DNA of 12,098 nucleotides from JBOHNM01 sp050730675 (GCA_050730675.1 JBOHNM010000126.1:1-12098); one strand, 5' to 3'. Positions 1-7,435 are shown, counted from the stretch's first letter. The notes: generated by a model not told the origin, from the letters alone. Numbers and translations are program-made.

Positions 1-290
1 CCCATCTCCTCCGTCCACTCGGCCGGAGCCTTGAACGAGACCCGATCAGAATCGCCGCCCCAGCTCGCGTTGAAGGTGTCGCCGGTGCCGGTGTAGATCA
101 CCACGAGCACGTCGCGATCACCGGCCACGTCGTTGAAGAGGTTGGTGATATCGTGATGGGTTCGCGTGTCCCAGACCGCCGGGCCGCCATCGCGGTGCAT
201 CCGCATGAGCAGGATGCCGTCATCGGTCTTCTCGAGGGCGAAATCCGGATAGCGATCGCGGTACTCCTCGAACTTGGTCAGGCGCGGCAT
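1..290 (-). CDS. Crotonase-superfamily hydrolase, 6-oxocamphor hydrolase-like (partial, C-terminus beyond window)
   Basis: Only the first 96 residues are visible; the gene runs off the left edge. It starts MPRLTKFEEYRDRYPDFALE and contains a crotonase-type N-terminal beta strand pair (GILLMRMHRDGG, then VW) followed by DRDVLVVIYTGTGDTF, the usual strand before the oxyanion-hole region. The FEEY...LE...GILL, VW, DR..VVI.TGTG..F pattern resembles, from memory, 6-oxocamphor hydrolase, a crotonase that cleaves a cyclic beta-diketone by a retro-Claisen reaction, more than ordinary enoyl-CoA hydratases. The ATG at 290 has an AGGAGG about 7 nt upstream. It lies 28 nt after the small-protein gene, so it is probably in the same leftward operon as the Rieske oxygenase. 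The catalytic residues lie in the unseen part, so the reaction is inferred; a CoA-dependent hydratase or isomerase is the main alternative. Confidence 0.75.
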   Translation of the reverse strand, partial: MPRLTKFEEYRDRYPDFALEKTDDGILLMRMHRDGGPAVWDTRTHHDITNLFNDVAGDRDVLVVIYTGTGDTFNASWGGDSDRVSFKAPAEWTEEM

Positions 291-318
291 CTTCGGGCCT
301 CCTTGGAAACGGGTGGTG

Positions 319-654
319 TCAGGGTCGGGGCTCCAGAATACGATCGATCCGCGCGGAGCCGGCGTGGATCACCTCGGGCTGCTCCCAGACCTCCACCGCA
401 TACGACACCATCAGCAACGAATGCAGGAGCTGGAACAGCCGCTCGGCGTCCGCGGGCATGTCGGCGAGCGGAAACCCGTCGCAGTAGACGATTGCCTCCT
501 CGGCACGCGGGAAGAAGGCATCGTAGAATGCCCGCAGCTCCTTCATCGTGCATCGCAGCCGCTGCGCCCATCGCTCGGGCTCCGTCGGCAGGCACCACCT
601 GGCGGCCCAGGGCTCGAGTTCCGCGAAGGCCGCCGGAAGCAAGGGATCGCTCAT
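319..654 (-). CDS. Conserved 111-aa protein of unknown family, partner of Rieske oxygenase (copy 1)
   Basis: I do not recognise this family. It is an acidic, soluble-looking 111-aa protein with no signal peptide or membrane span and probably mostly helical. It aligns end to end without gaps with the product of 9617-9952; my hand count is 67 identities in 111. The best-conserved block is AFYDAFFPRAEEAIVY (residues 42-57); ELEPWA, the WCL motif with Cys21, EPER and the C-terminal LEP are also shared. Its ATG overlaps the Rieske gene's TGA by 4 nt (ATGA), implying translational coupling. The same gene order recurs in the second operon, so a role tied to the Rieske enzyme (small subunit, chaperone or regulator) is inferred. 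It is too short, and lacks the look, to be the usual SnoaL-like beta subunit of ring-hydroxylating dioxygenases (roughly 160-190 aa). Confidence 0.85.
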   Translation of the reverse strand: MSDPLLPAAFAELEPWAARWCLPTEPERWAQRLRCTMKELRAFYDAFFPRAEEAIVYCDGFPLADMPADAERLFQLLHSLLMVSYAVEVWEQPEVIHAGSARIDRILEPRP

Positions 655-1925
655 GACGTGGCCCCCTCCGCCTGCTCGCGAGCGTACGCGTCGACCCAGT
701 CGCCGACCGTCTTGTGGAAGTGGCGCACCAGGATCTCCTGGTCGTTCAGCGGAAACTCGCGGAACGCCCCCTGCTCGAGCCCCATCTGCGTCCCGTCGAG
801 CGTGCCGCAGTCCTGCAGTGCGTACTCCTTGAACGTCAGTGCGGCGTACTCGTGCGCCAGGCGTTCGCGGGCATTTCTCGCCGGCACGAAGTGGAGATTT
901 CCCTCGAAGACGTGCGTGTTGTGCGAGGTCGGCCAGTAGCGGTACGTGATGAACCAGCCGCGCTCGTAGATCAGGATCTCGAGGTTCGGAAACACCTGGA
1001 AGTTGTCGATGCCCCAGCGAGAGATCTTCGACGGGTTGACGCCCGGAAGCGTCTCACCGAGATCCGGCGCATCCCACGGTCCGGTACTGCCGCTGCGGGT
1101 GAGCGCCTCGGCTGGATAAAGATGTTCGGCGGGCCAGTGGTGCTTGTGGGTACCGCTCGTGGTCACCATGCGGTGCGGACCGTCGAGCTGGTAGTGCGCC
1201 GCCTCGAACTCGTACGCCGGATTGCGCGCTTCGGGAGTCGGGCCGAGCTGATAGGTGTGCAGCGGTGGGACGTGGTAGTACTCCTGGAAGGCGTCGCTGA
1301 AGACCTTCCAGTTGCTGTTGTTCTCGGCGCGGAACGAGTAGCGCTCGGTCATCCTGTCGAAGGGATAGCCCTCGAGCGCGCCGACCATCGTTCCGAGATA
1401 GTCACGCAATGGCTGGCGGGGCGCCCGAGCGAGGTTCACGAAGATGAATCCGGCCCAGGCGCCGCAGTGCACCGAGGCGAGGCCGAGCTCGTCCTTGCGC
1501 AGATCGAAGAACTGGTCCTCCTGGTGCACGTAGGTGCATGCGCCGTCGAGGCCGTAGCGCCAGCCGTGGTACTTGCAGACGAACTGGCGGGTGTTGCCGC
1601 AGGTCTCGTCTCGGGGCGTCCCCTCCCACACCAGCTTGTTGCCCCGATGCCTGCACACGTTGTGAAAGGCGTGGAGCTGGCCGTGCATGTCGCGTGACAC
1701 GATGACGGCGGTGCGGAGACCGGGCAGCTCCTTGGTGAAGTAGCTGCCGTTGCGCGGCAGCTGCTCGATGCGTCCGACATTGAGCCACGCGCGTCTGAAG
1801 ATCGCCTCGCGCTCGAGGGTGTAGAAGGTGGGCGAGATCGAGTCCTCGAAGGAGACGCGGCCTGTGCCGAGCTGCGGATGATGCTCGGTCCACGTGCCCT
1901 CCGCCGGTTTCTGGAATCGAGCCAC
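651..1925 (-). CDS. Rieske non-heme iron oxygenase, alpha subunit (copy 1)
   Basis: This 424-aa protein should hydroxylate an organic substrate using O2 and electrons from a ferredoxin/reductase not encoded in this window. The N-terminal Rieske domain has both [2Fe-2S] ligand pairs: C91-x-H93 in CRHRGNKL and C117-x2-H120 in CKYHGW. The catalytic domain has NWKVFSDAFQEYYHVPPLH, giving His218 and His223 as iron ligands, with Asp372 in ALQDCGTLDGTQMGL as the likely third. Glu215 takes the place of the bridging Asp of naphthalene-dioxygenase-type enzymes, as in the carnitine monooxygenase group. No beta subunit follows, which fits an alpha-only trimer. The start is GTG at 1925, with GGAGGA 7 nt upstream (1933-1938 on the complement). 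The TGA overlaps the next gene's ATG. It is clearly homologous along its whole length to the product of 8316-9611. The substrate is unknown. Confidence 0.93.
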   Translation of the reverse strand: MARFQKPAEGTWTEHHPQLGTGRVSFEDSISPTFYTLEREAIFRRAWLNVGRIEQLPRNGSYFTKELPGLRTAVIVSRDMHGQLHAFHNVCRHRGNKLVWEGTPRDETCGNTRQFVCKYHGWRYGLDGACTYVHQEDQFFDLRKDELGLASVHCGAWAGFIFVNLARAPRQPLRDYLGTMVGALEGYPFDRMTERYSFRAENNSNWKVFSDAFQEYYHVPPLHTYQLGPTPEARNPAYEFEAAHYQLDGPHRMVTTSGTHKHHWPAEHLYPAEALTRSGSTGPWDAPDLGETLPGVNPSKISRWGIDNFQVFPNLEILIYERGWFITYRYWPTSHNTHVFEGNLHFVPARNARERLAHEYAALTFKEYALQDCGTLDGTQMGLEQGAFREFPLNDQEILVRHFHKTVGDWVDAYAREQAEGATS

Positions 1926-1949
1926 AGTCTGTTCCTCCCCCGTTCAGGT

Positions 1950-1995
1950 CATCGCCCGGAAATACCATTCTCGTTCATCAAGAACCTGGCTGCAA
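1950..1995. repeat. 46-bp promoter-region repeat, copy 1
   Basis: This stretch matches 7436-7481 in the same plus-strand orientation at 40 of 46 positions by hand alignment. The flanks on either side do not match. Three of the six differences fall together at 1974-1976, inside the 5-nt spacer of an inverted repeat. It sits in the 116-nt gap between the extended SDR gene and the leftward Rieske gene, beginning 25 bp before the Rieske GTG. Its partner sits in front of the rightward operon that holds the other Rieske gene. The simplest reading is a shared regulatory region. Relative to its downstream gene, this copy is inverted compared with copy 2. Confidence 0.85.
1968..1984. promoter_or_regulatory. 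Candidate operator upstream of leftward Rieske operon
   Basis: The site reads TTCTCG-TTCAT-CAAGAA, an imperfect inverted repeat (5 of 6 bases per arm complementary) with a 5-nt spacer. The arms are identical to those at 7454-7470 while the spacer differs, which is the pattern expected of a protein-binding site. Its length and symmetry suit a dimeric regulator such as the TetR-type protein at 6864-7412, but that pairing is inference. On the leftward strand, a weak TTGCAG-N17-GAGAAT match would place a -10 inside the site; I give that little weight. Confidence 0.55.
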
Positions 1996-2011
1996 GGAGC
2001 GGGAGCGGCAT

Positions 2012-2021
2012 CCCCCCCCCC
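2012..2021. repeat. C10 homopolymer (G10 on leftward transcript)
   Basis: A run of ten C residues lies between the end of the extended SDR gene and the Rieske upstream region. It is outside any credible coding sequence. A tract of this length can slip during replication and can alter promoter spacing or strength, but it is also a common place for assembly or sequencing error. Confidence 0.7.
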
Positions 2022-2041
2022 GCACAGCGAAGGAGGAGTCC

Positions 2042-3025
2042 TCAGGGCGAACCCTCTTGCCGGTTCTCCTTCAGGTAGGGAGACCGGCTGGCGCAGAACC
2101 AGGTCACGACCGGTCGCAGCAGACGGATCGCCGGCACCAGCGCGCCGAAGTCCTTTCGCATGTCAGCCTTTTGCTCGGTCAGGCCGCGCGTCTGGTACTG
2201 GAGGAGCCGTTGGCTCTCCTCGGTGTCCAGCCAGTCACCGAAGAAGCGCGGCACCTCGGTCCGCACGAAGGCCTCGGTGGGAAGGGGTCCGATCCCGATC
2301 GCGCTCAGCAAATCGTTGCAGAACTCGTAGTACGTCATGCGGCACTTCTCGCCGCCGGCGATGTGCAGGATCTTCCCGATCGCCTCCGCACAGGCCACGG
2401 CGCGAGCGAACGCGGTCCCCGCATCGGCGGGATGGAGGAACTCGAACCGCGCTGTGGGGCTGAACTCGAACATGATGCGGGCTTCCCGCGCGTGCCCGAT
2501 CAGGTGGATGGGCGTCACCGCCGCCAGCCGCAGGATGCTCCACTGGAGCCGGGACTGTTGGATGGCGTGCTCGCACGCCACCTTCTGTCGCCCGTACTCG
2601 TCGGTCGGAGACACCGCCATCTCCACGCGCAGCGGCGGCTCGCGATCCTGGAATTCGCCGAAGACCCCTTGCGACGACGCGAAGACCAGGCGGTTAGCCG
2701 TCCCCGAGGACTCCATCTGCTCGATCAGTCCCCGGGTCCCGTTGACGTTGATACGGCGGGCGACCTCGGGCGCCTCATCGACGCGGGGAGGGATGATGCC
2801 CGCCAGATGCACCACCGCATCGACGCCCTCCAGCGCGGCGCGGATCGAGATCGGATCGGTGATGTCGCCCCAGACGACATGGACGCGTCCGTCGAGACGG
2901 GACGCGAGCTTGCGCGCCTTGGGAGAATTGAGGTCGAAGGCGACGACGTCGTGCCCTTCGTCGAGCAGCGCCGCCAACGTGGACAAGCCGACGTTGCCCA
3001 GCGCACCGGTCAACAGCACTTTCAT
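2042..3025 (-). CDS. NAD(P)-dependent extended SDR (epimerase/dehydratase family)
   Basis: This 327-aa protein has an N-terminal Rossmann fold beginning right at the start: MKVLLTGALGNVG carries the TGxxGxxG motif (residues 6-13), and Asp31 at the end of strand 2 favours NAD(H). HLAG (73-76) and the catalytic Tyr144-x3-Lys148 (YGRQK), with Ser117/Ser118 in FASSQG, complete the active site. The length is normal for extended SDRs, which include sugar epimerases, 3-beta-hydroxysteroid dehydrogenases and reductases; the substrate cannot be assigned. I chose ATG 3025 because the nucleotide-binding motif follows at the usual distance and GAGGACAGGA lies just upstream. An in-frame ATG at 3082 would overlap the VWA gene's stop (ATGA) and add 19 residues, but it lacks a ribosome-binding site. 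The gene is the last of the AveC-like/ATPase/VWA group and ends 116 nt before the Rieske gene. Confidence 0.88.
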   Translation of the reverse strand: MKVLLTGALGNVGLSTLAALLDEGHDVVAFDLNSPKARKLASRLDGRVHVVWGDITDPISIRAALEGVDAVVHLAGIIPPRVDEAPEVARRINVNGTRGLIEQMESSGTANRLVFASSQGVFGEFQDREPPLRVEMAVSPTDEYGRQKVACEHAIQQSRLQWSILRLAAVTPIHLIGHAREARIMFEFSPTARFEFLHPADAGTAFARAVACAEAIGKILHIAGGEKCRMTYYEFCNDLLSAIGIGPLPTEAFVRTEVPRFFGDWLDTEESQRLLQYQTRGLTEQKADMRKDFGALVPAIRLLRPVVTWFCASRSPYLKENRQEGSP

Positions 3026-3078
3026 TCCTGTCCTCACAGACGGAAGTCGGTCGGACGCGCGCACGCGGGTCGCGCTGC

Positions 3079-4803
3079 TCATGCGGACGATGCGGGCGGG
3101 TGAGTTCGACGGGCACCGCGCGGAATCGGCGCGGCGAGCTCTTTGAGGGCGGCGAGGAAGAGTTCGTCCATGCGGGGGCTGAGGTCGGCGAGCTTCGGGG
3201 CGTTGGCGTGGCTGGCGGATCCGAAGACGCGGTGCAGGGCGTCGGTCGCGGTGGTGGCGCCGATGGAGAGACAGAGGCAGGCGACGCCGTCGGAGCGGAG
3301 CTCTTCGAGCGCCTTGTGGGCGTCGGCTTCAGCGTAGCGCGCTTCGTAGCCGTCGTCGTAGGGGAAGCCGTCCGAGAGGACGACCAGAAGGCGATTGGGG
3401 GTGCCGGCTTCGGTCTTGAGAATTTCGCCGGCACCGCGGATGCCGGCGCCGAGGCGGGTGTAGCCGGCGGGATGGAGCTGGTTGAGCCGCGCGCGTCCAC
3501 CGGCGCCGAACGGTTGCCCGAAGGGTTTGATGGCGGGGAGGTGGACGGCGGATCGGCCGTGGGAGCGAAAGCCGTAGACGGCGACGCGATCACCGAGCTC
3601 CTCGAGGGTCGCGGCCAGCGTGGCGGCGGCCCGTCGCTGATGCTCATGGACGGAGATGCCGTCCGGATCGGCATCGGTGGCGGAGCCGGAGGCGTCGAGG
3701 AGGATGAGGACGCCGAGATCGCGCGCCAGCTTGCGGCGTTCGAGGTAGATGCTTTCGGGAGGGGAGTAGCCGGAGCGCAGGTCGACGAACAGCTCGATGA
3801 GGGCCTCGATGTCGAGGTCGTCCCCATCTGGGCGGCGGCGGAGGACCTTGGGGGCGAGGCCCAGGCGGCTCAAGCGTCGGCGGAGCACCGCGTCGTGCTG
3901 AACACCGGCGGCTGAGACGTCCGGGGGAGAGATCAGTGGAAAGTCGATGACCCGGCACCACTCCGGCCGGTAGCGCCCGTTGTGCACGTCCCACTCCGGG
4001 TAGAGGGCGCCGCCGACGCCAACGGCAGGGCCGGGCTTGCCGTCACTTGTGAAGCGCAGCGGGATGGGGAGCGGCCGGGCGTTCGGCCCCACACGTTCCA
4101 CGCGCTGAATCGATCGAGCCGGTATCTCACCGCCGGGCGCACCGTCACCGGCGGAGCGCGACGCGCCGAACAGCTTGTAGAAGAAGTCCGAAAGGCCCTT
4201 TGATTTGAAAAGCGGGTTCTCGAACAACCGGAGGATCTTGCTCGCCCCACCCTGCTCGCCGTCTCCGTCATCGTCGGCCCCGGGCACATCGGTCGGCTCG
4301 AACTCCAGGCGGAGATCGTTGCCGCTGGGCCGCGTGGTCGACGGAGCGGGCGCATCCAGTAGCCGGGATGGTCGGATGACACCGAACCACTCCGGCGGGT
4401 CGGCGACGGTGCTCCGCCCCCTGGCCACCTCGAGCGACTCGCCGGCCGTCGAGGTGGTCGGCTCGCCTTCGGGGCGAAGAGCGGCCGCCAACGGACTCCG
4501 CGCGGCGAGCCCCGCGAGCACTCGGCGCCCTTCGAGCGCCAGGTAGCGGCGGGCCACCGTCGGATGCCTTCGCAACGCCGTGACCAACCCGTGGTCGAGA
4601 CTCCCGGCGCCAAGGAGAGCGCTTTGGACAAGCACCTCCCGGCGCTGTTCCGCAACTGAGCGGCCCGCTGAGACGAACACGAACCGTCCGTCCGTGTACG
4701 CGACTTCGCCGGCGCGTGCCTCGGTTACGCCAAGCGGTCGGACGGCCAGAAAGGTGGCGAGGAACCGGAACCGGTCAGGGCTTCCCGAGTCAGATGTGGT
4801 CAC
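3079..4803 (-). CDS. VWA-domain protein, NorD/CbbO-like
   Basis: This 574-aa protein is the probable partner of the adjacent AAA+ ATPase. In the known NorQ/NorD and CbbQ/CbbO systems, such pairs remodel or activate a metalloenzyme. The C-terminal VWA domain (about 360-560) carries a full MIDAS metal site: Asp370-x-Ser372-x-Ser374 (DASGS), Thr449 in YTRLGAGIR, and Asp478 in VVLSDGFPYDD. The stretch after Asp478 (DGYEARYAEADAHKALEELR) is typical of NorD. Residues 1-145 form a separate N-terminal domain ending DPPEWFGVIR, found again as a free-standing gene at 10776-11258. Between them is an acidic, low-complexity linker (GADDDGDGEQGG, 175-186). The GTG start at 4803 overlaps the ATPase TGA by 4 nt (GTGA). 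There is no strong ribosome-binding site, so coupled translation is likely. The client is unknown here; no Rubisco or NO reductase large subunit is in view. Confidence 0.88.
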   Translation of the reverse strand: MTTSDSGSPDRFRFLATFLAVRPLGVTEARAGEVAYTDGRFVFVSAGRSVAEQRREVLVQSALLGAGSLDHGLVTALRRHPTVARRYLALEGRRVLAGLAARSPLAAALRPEGEPTTSTAGESLEVARGRSTVADPPEWFGVIRPSRLLDAPAPSTTRPSGNDLRLEFEPTDVPGADDDGDGEQGGASKILRLFENPLFKSKGLSDFFYKLFGASRSAGDGAPGGEIPARSIQRVERVGPNARPLPIPLRFTSDGKPGPAVGVGGALYPEWDVHNGRYRPEWCRVIDFPLISPPDVSAAGVQHDAVLRRRLSRLGLAPKVLRRRPDGDDLDIEALIELFVDLRSGYSPPESIYLERRKLARDLGVLILLDASGSATDADPDGISVHEHQRRAAATLAATLEELGDRVAVYGFRSHGRSAVHLPAIKPFGQPFGAGGRARLNQLHPAGYTRLGAGIRGAGEILKTEAGTPNRLLVVLSDGFPYDDGYEARYAEADAHKALEELRSDGVACLCLSIGATTATDALHRVFGSASHANAPKLADLSPRMDELFLAALKELAAPIPRGARRTHPPASSA

Positions 4804-5618
4804 GGCCGTGGGACGATGGCGTCGACGAGCTCGCCGAGGGCGCGAACGACGTCGGGATCGTCGGAGAGAACCCGGACGATGGCCGACTGGACTGCGCTGC
4901 GCAGGCTGAGCCCTTCGGCGACGAGTCCGCCGGCCAAGATCAGTGTCCGGGTGGAGGCCACCTCTCGCAGCGGTGCGCCGTTCAGTTTGCGGATGGCGTC
5001 GCCGACTTTCACCAGCACTCGGGCCGTCTCGAAATCGACGCCCGCTTCGTGCGCCACCACCTCGGTCTCGATATCGACGGGTTGGAAGTCGAGCTCGATG
5101 GCCACGAAGCGCTGACGGGTCGACTCCTTGAGGTTCTTGAGGACGCTCTGGTAGCCGGGATTGTAGGAGATGACGAGCTGGAATCCGGGCGCCGCTGGCA
5201 CGGTAGTGCCGAGCCGGTCGACGGGAAGCTCGCGGCGATGGTCGGCGAGCGGATGGATGACGACGGTGGTATCCTGGCGGGCCTCCACCACCTCGTCCAG
5301 ATAGCAGATGGCACCCTCGCGCACCGCCCGGGTCAACGGCCCGTCCACCCAGATCGTCTCTCCACCCTTGAGCAGGAACCGCCCCACCAGATCCGCCGAG
5401 GTCAGGTCCTCGTGACCGGCCACGGTGATCAGATTCCGGCCGAGCTCGTAGGCCATCGCCTCGACGAAGCGGGTCTTCCCGCACCCGGTCGGCCCCTTCA
5501 GCAACACCGGCAGACCGCGACGCGCCGCGGCGCGAAACACCTCCACCTCGTCAGTCACCGCCCGGTAGAACGGCGCGTTCGCCGCCGACCGAATCATCGC
5601 GTGTCCGCTGGTCGACAT
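4800..5618 (-). CDS. AAA+ ATPase of the MoxR class, CbbQ/NirQ/NorQ family
   Basis: This 272-aa protein has Walker A GPTGCGKT (42-49) and Walker B AICYLDEV (103-110, Asp108/Glu109). It also has a sensor-1-like SYNPGYQ (151-157, Asn153) and STRQRFV (166-172) with arginine-finger candidates. The SYNPGYQ...LKESTRQRFVA sequence is diagnostic of the CbbQ/NirQ/NorQ branch, whose members form hexamers that work with a VWA partner to activate Rubisco or NO reductase. The length matches the family. The ATG at 5618 lies one nucleotide after the stop of the AveC-like gene, and the stop overlaps the VWA gene's GTG, so all three are probably made in fixed ratio. A second in-frame ATG at 5597 is possible. 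The coupling to an AveC-like gene rather than to cbbL or norB is the unusual feature. Confidence 0.92.
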   Translation of the reverse strand: MSTSGHAMIRSAANAPFYRAVTDEVEVFRAAARRGLPVLLKGPTGCGKTRFVEAMAYELGRNLITVAGHEDLTSADLVGRFLLKGGETIWVDGPLTRAVREGAICYLDEVVEARQDTTVVIHPLADHRRELPVDRLGTTVPAAPGFQLVISYNPGYQSVLKNLKESTRQRFVAIELDFQPVDIETEVVAHEAGVDFETARVLVKVGDAIRKLNGAPLREVASTRTLILAGGLVAEGLSLRSAVQSAIVRVLSDDPDVVRALGELVDAIVPRP

Positions 5619-5619
5619 G

Positions 5620-6783
5620 TCACTGCGGCCGGTCGAAGGGAATGATCTTCGGGAGCTCCGTCCCCTCGGGAAGGACCACCGTGCCATCCGGGCTGATGAA
5701 GGCGGAGGTCGTACCCCGATCGATCGGAAGGGCGGGATGCGGGCAGAGTCGCCCCGTACCTTCACCGCAGATGCCCATGGTGAAGTACGAGCGCTTCTGG
5801 ATGTCCTCCGGCCACGCGTCGGCGTGCATGGCAAACCACTGGGCGGGAAGGTTGTAGAACACGAAGAAAAACAGACTGCACGCCGCGAAGATGGCCAGGA
5901 AGCGCATCGACTGCTGCTTCACAAACCCACCCTGGACGCGTTCCAGGCCGCGCTCGACGAAGGTCCGGCCGCGATCGTCCGTGAAGAAGCGGATCGAGCA
6001 GAATCCGGCCTGGACGGCCCCCCAGAGGAACGCCTCGTAGATCGGGTACTGGTAGTAGCGGCCGGGGAAGAGGGAGAGAGACCGGATGGCTCCCGGGTAC
6101 GTGAAGAGGCCCATCGGCATCAAGAAGAACCCCTCCATCACCACGTCGAAGAAGATGGTGAACACGAACACGACGGCCAGCAGGCCGAGGGTACCGATGC
6201 TCGGCCAGCGCAATTTCGCACGCCGCATCACCCAACATCCGAGCATCGTGCACAAGAGAACCCCGTACGAGTAGCCGGGCCCGTTCATGAGCAGCGGCTC
6301 TGCCATCATCTGACCCGGCTTGCCCCACGAGACCCATCCCGGAATGTCCTGCACCCACGACCCCCGGTTCCAGAGCCAGGTGTTGTACGTGCTCCAGGTG
6401 TTGAAATAGTTCAGAAGCGGGTCCTGGAAGAACAGCAGGCCGAATGCCACCATCAGCATCCCGTCGGTCGTGATTCGCCGTTCCCGACGCCAAGGTTTGA
6501 TGATGAAGAAATAGAGGCCGATCGGTAACCCGATGCAGATGACGCTCGTCCAGGTGACGAGGACAATCTTCATGAAGAGCGGTGGATCGCTCGGCCCGGA
6601 AGGCACCGCAACAAAGTACGGACCGGTGACCCACCTGGCCCAGATGTAGAGCTGCACGGCGAGGATCGCGCCGCCGAGAAGGGCCCACGCCTGGACGGGC
6701 TTGAACGAGGACTGCGGCTGGGCGTACAACGACGCGGTCTGGATCTCATGGATCGCAGCGCTCTTCCTCAATCCCAACGCCAT
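5620..6783 (-). CDS. AveC-like (spirocyclase family) integral membrane protein
   Basis: This 387-aa polytopic membrane protein has hydrophobic segments at about 32-49, 72-95, 107-121, 170-187, 196-216, 249-264 and 293-312. It resembles, from memory, the family named after AveC of avermectin biosynthesis (spiroketal cyclase/dehydratase). Supporting motifs are KPWRRERRITTDGMLM (97-112), FQDPLLNYF (119-127), the Trp/Tyr-rich stretch TWSTYNTWLWNRGSW and FPGRYYQYPIYE (239-250). The C-terminal 70 residues are polar and contain Cys339 and Cys347. Most family members have no known reaction, so spirocyclase activity should not be assumed. ATG 6783 is preceded by GGAGGA with 6 nt spacing. It is first in the leftward run, one nucleotide before the ATPase gene, and divergent from the TetR-type gene, so it is likely controlled from that 80-bp gap. 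Confidence 0.75.
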   Translation of the reverse strand: MALGLRKSAAIHEIQTASLYAQPQSSFKPVQAWALLGGAILAVQLYIWARWVTGPYFVAVPSGPSDPPLFMKIVLVTWTSVICIGLPIGLYFFIIKPWRRERRITTDGMLMVAFGLLFFQDPLLNYFNTWSTYNTWLWNRGSWVQDIPGWVSWGKPGQMMAEPLLMNGPGYSYGVLLCTMLGCWVMRRAKLRWPSIGTLGLLAVVFVFTIFFDVVMEGFFLMPMGLFTYPGAIRSLSLFPGRYYQYPIYEAFLWGAVQAGFCSIRFFTDDRGRTFVERGLERVQGGFVKQQSMRFLAIFAACSLFFFVFYNLPAQWFAMHADAWPEDIQKRSYFTMGICGEGTGRLCPHPALPIDRGTTSAFISPDGTVVLPEGTELPKIIPFDRPQ

Positions 6784-6863
6784 CGTCAGTCCTCCGTCAC
6801 GGTTTCACACACCGCGAGTCATAGATGTGATACATGGTGAGTCATAAAGGAGCCCGGTCGGAG
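6784..6863. promoter_or_regulatory. Divergent promoter region with GAGTCATA direct repeats
   Basis: This 80-bp gap between the AveC-like and TetR-type genes must hold the start signals for both directions. It contains two direct copies of GAGTCATA (6816-6823 and 6839-6846; GAGTCATARA if extended), spaced 23 bp start to start. Between them is a short palindrome, ATGT-GAT-ACAT (6825-6835). The region is AT-richer than its surroundings. Such an arrangement is typical of an autoregulator site, but the motif differs from the TTCTCG/CAAGAA sites found in front of the Rieske operons. I cannot place -35/-10 boxes with confidence. Confidence 0.5.
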
Positions 6864-7412
6864 ATGTCAATGCGCGGCGACGCGCGGGTCGACCGGAGCC
6901 GCGCGTCGCTGCGTGCGGCGCTGCTGGCACTGCTGGACCGAAAGAGGTTCGAGGACCTGACGATCCGCGCAATCACCGCGCGCGCCGGCGTCGGCTATGC
7001 CACCTTCTTTCGGCACTACCCCGACAAGCGCGCCCTGCTGCACGAGGTCGCAGCCGACGCGATCGGCGAGTTGCTCGCCCGGGCGATGCCGATCGCCGCG
7101 GCCGACGACAGCCGTGGGGCATGCCTCGTCCTGTGCCGCTATGTCCACGGCCGGCGCCGCTTGTGGCGCGCGCTGCTCAACGGCGGCGCCGCGGCGTCGG
7201 TGCGCGACGAGTTCCTTCGCCAGGCGCGCGCCATGGTTCCCGCACAGCCGCCGCCGCCGGCGTGGCTTCCCGCCGATCTCGCCGTCACCGTGGCTTCGCT
7301 CGGAACGCTCGAAGTGTTCGCGTGGTGGCTCGCAGCCAAGCACCCCCTGCCGATCGAGCAGGTGGCGGAGATCCTCGACCGGCTGGTGATCGCCGCGGCG
7401 GTGGGCCGCTGA
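6864..7412 (+). CDS. TetR-family transcriptional regulator
   Basis: This 182-aa regulator has an N-terminal TetR-type helix-turn-helix (about residues 23-52): FEDLTIRAITARAGVGYAT, then FFRHYPDKRALL. The C-terminal ligand-binding half is Ala/Arg-rich and divergent, as is usual, and ends in a Trp-containing helix (VFAWWLAAKHPLPIEQVAEIL). I chose ATG 6864, preceded by AAAGGAG (6846-6852); ATG 6870, with CGGAG 6 nt upstream, is equally possible. An ATG at 6834 would extend it by 10 residues but lies inside the repeat region and lacks a ribosome-binding site. It sits between the two divergent runs, which makes it the obvious candidate to control both in response to the substrate or an intermediate. 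Whether it binds the GAGTCATA or the TTCTCG/CAAGAA sites cannot be told from sequence. Confidence 0.9.
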   Translation: MSMRGDARVDRSRASLRAALLALLDRKRFEDLTIRAITARAGVGYATFFRHYPDKRALLHEVAADAIGELLARAMPIAAADDSRGACLVLCRYVHGRRRLWRALLNGGAAASVRDEFLRQARAMVPAQPPPPAWLPADLAVTVASLGTLEVFAWWLAAKHPLPIEQVAEILDRLVIAAAVGR

Positions 7413-7435
7413 GCCGCCCCTCGTCTCGCGACGAC

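Noticed and set aside
1950..1995. Plus-strand reading of the 46-bp element gives a similar peptide in both copies (HRPEIPFS-x-IKNL-x-A), hinting at a small conserved coding sequence or N-terminal extension of SDR 1.
   Set aside because: Similarity stops at the element's edges. One entire codon differs between copies, and it is exactly the inverted-repeat spacer. Copy 1 is antisense to the Rieske gene run with no start signal. A regulatory site explains the pattern better.
3026..3082. Start of the extended SDR at ATG 3082, overlapping the VWA stop.
   Set aside because: No ribosome-binding site precedes it, and the extra 19 residues lie before a Rossmann motif that normally sits at the very N-terminus. 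ATG 3025 has GAGGACAGGA upstream. Coupled starting at 3082 is not excluded.
2057..3103. Long (348-aa) open plus-strand frame opposite the extended SDR.
   Set aside because: The minus-strand SDR has complete Rossmann and Tyr-Lys motifs and a ribosome-binding site. The plus frame is a shadow rich in Arg, His and Asp.
4804..5484. In-frame upstream extension of the VWA protein to about 801 aa.
   Set aside because: The extension lies wholly within the ATPase gene in another frame and is Arg/Gly/Pro-rich. The GTG at 4803 overlapping the ATPase stop gives a normal start.
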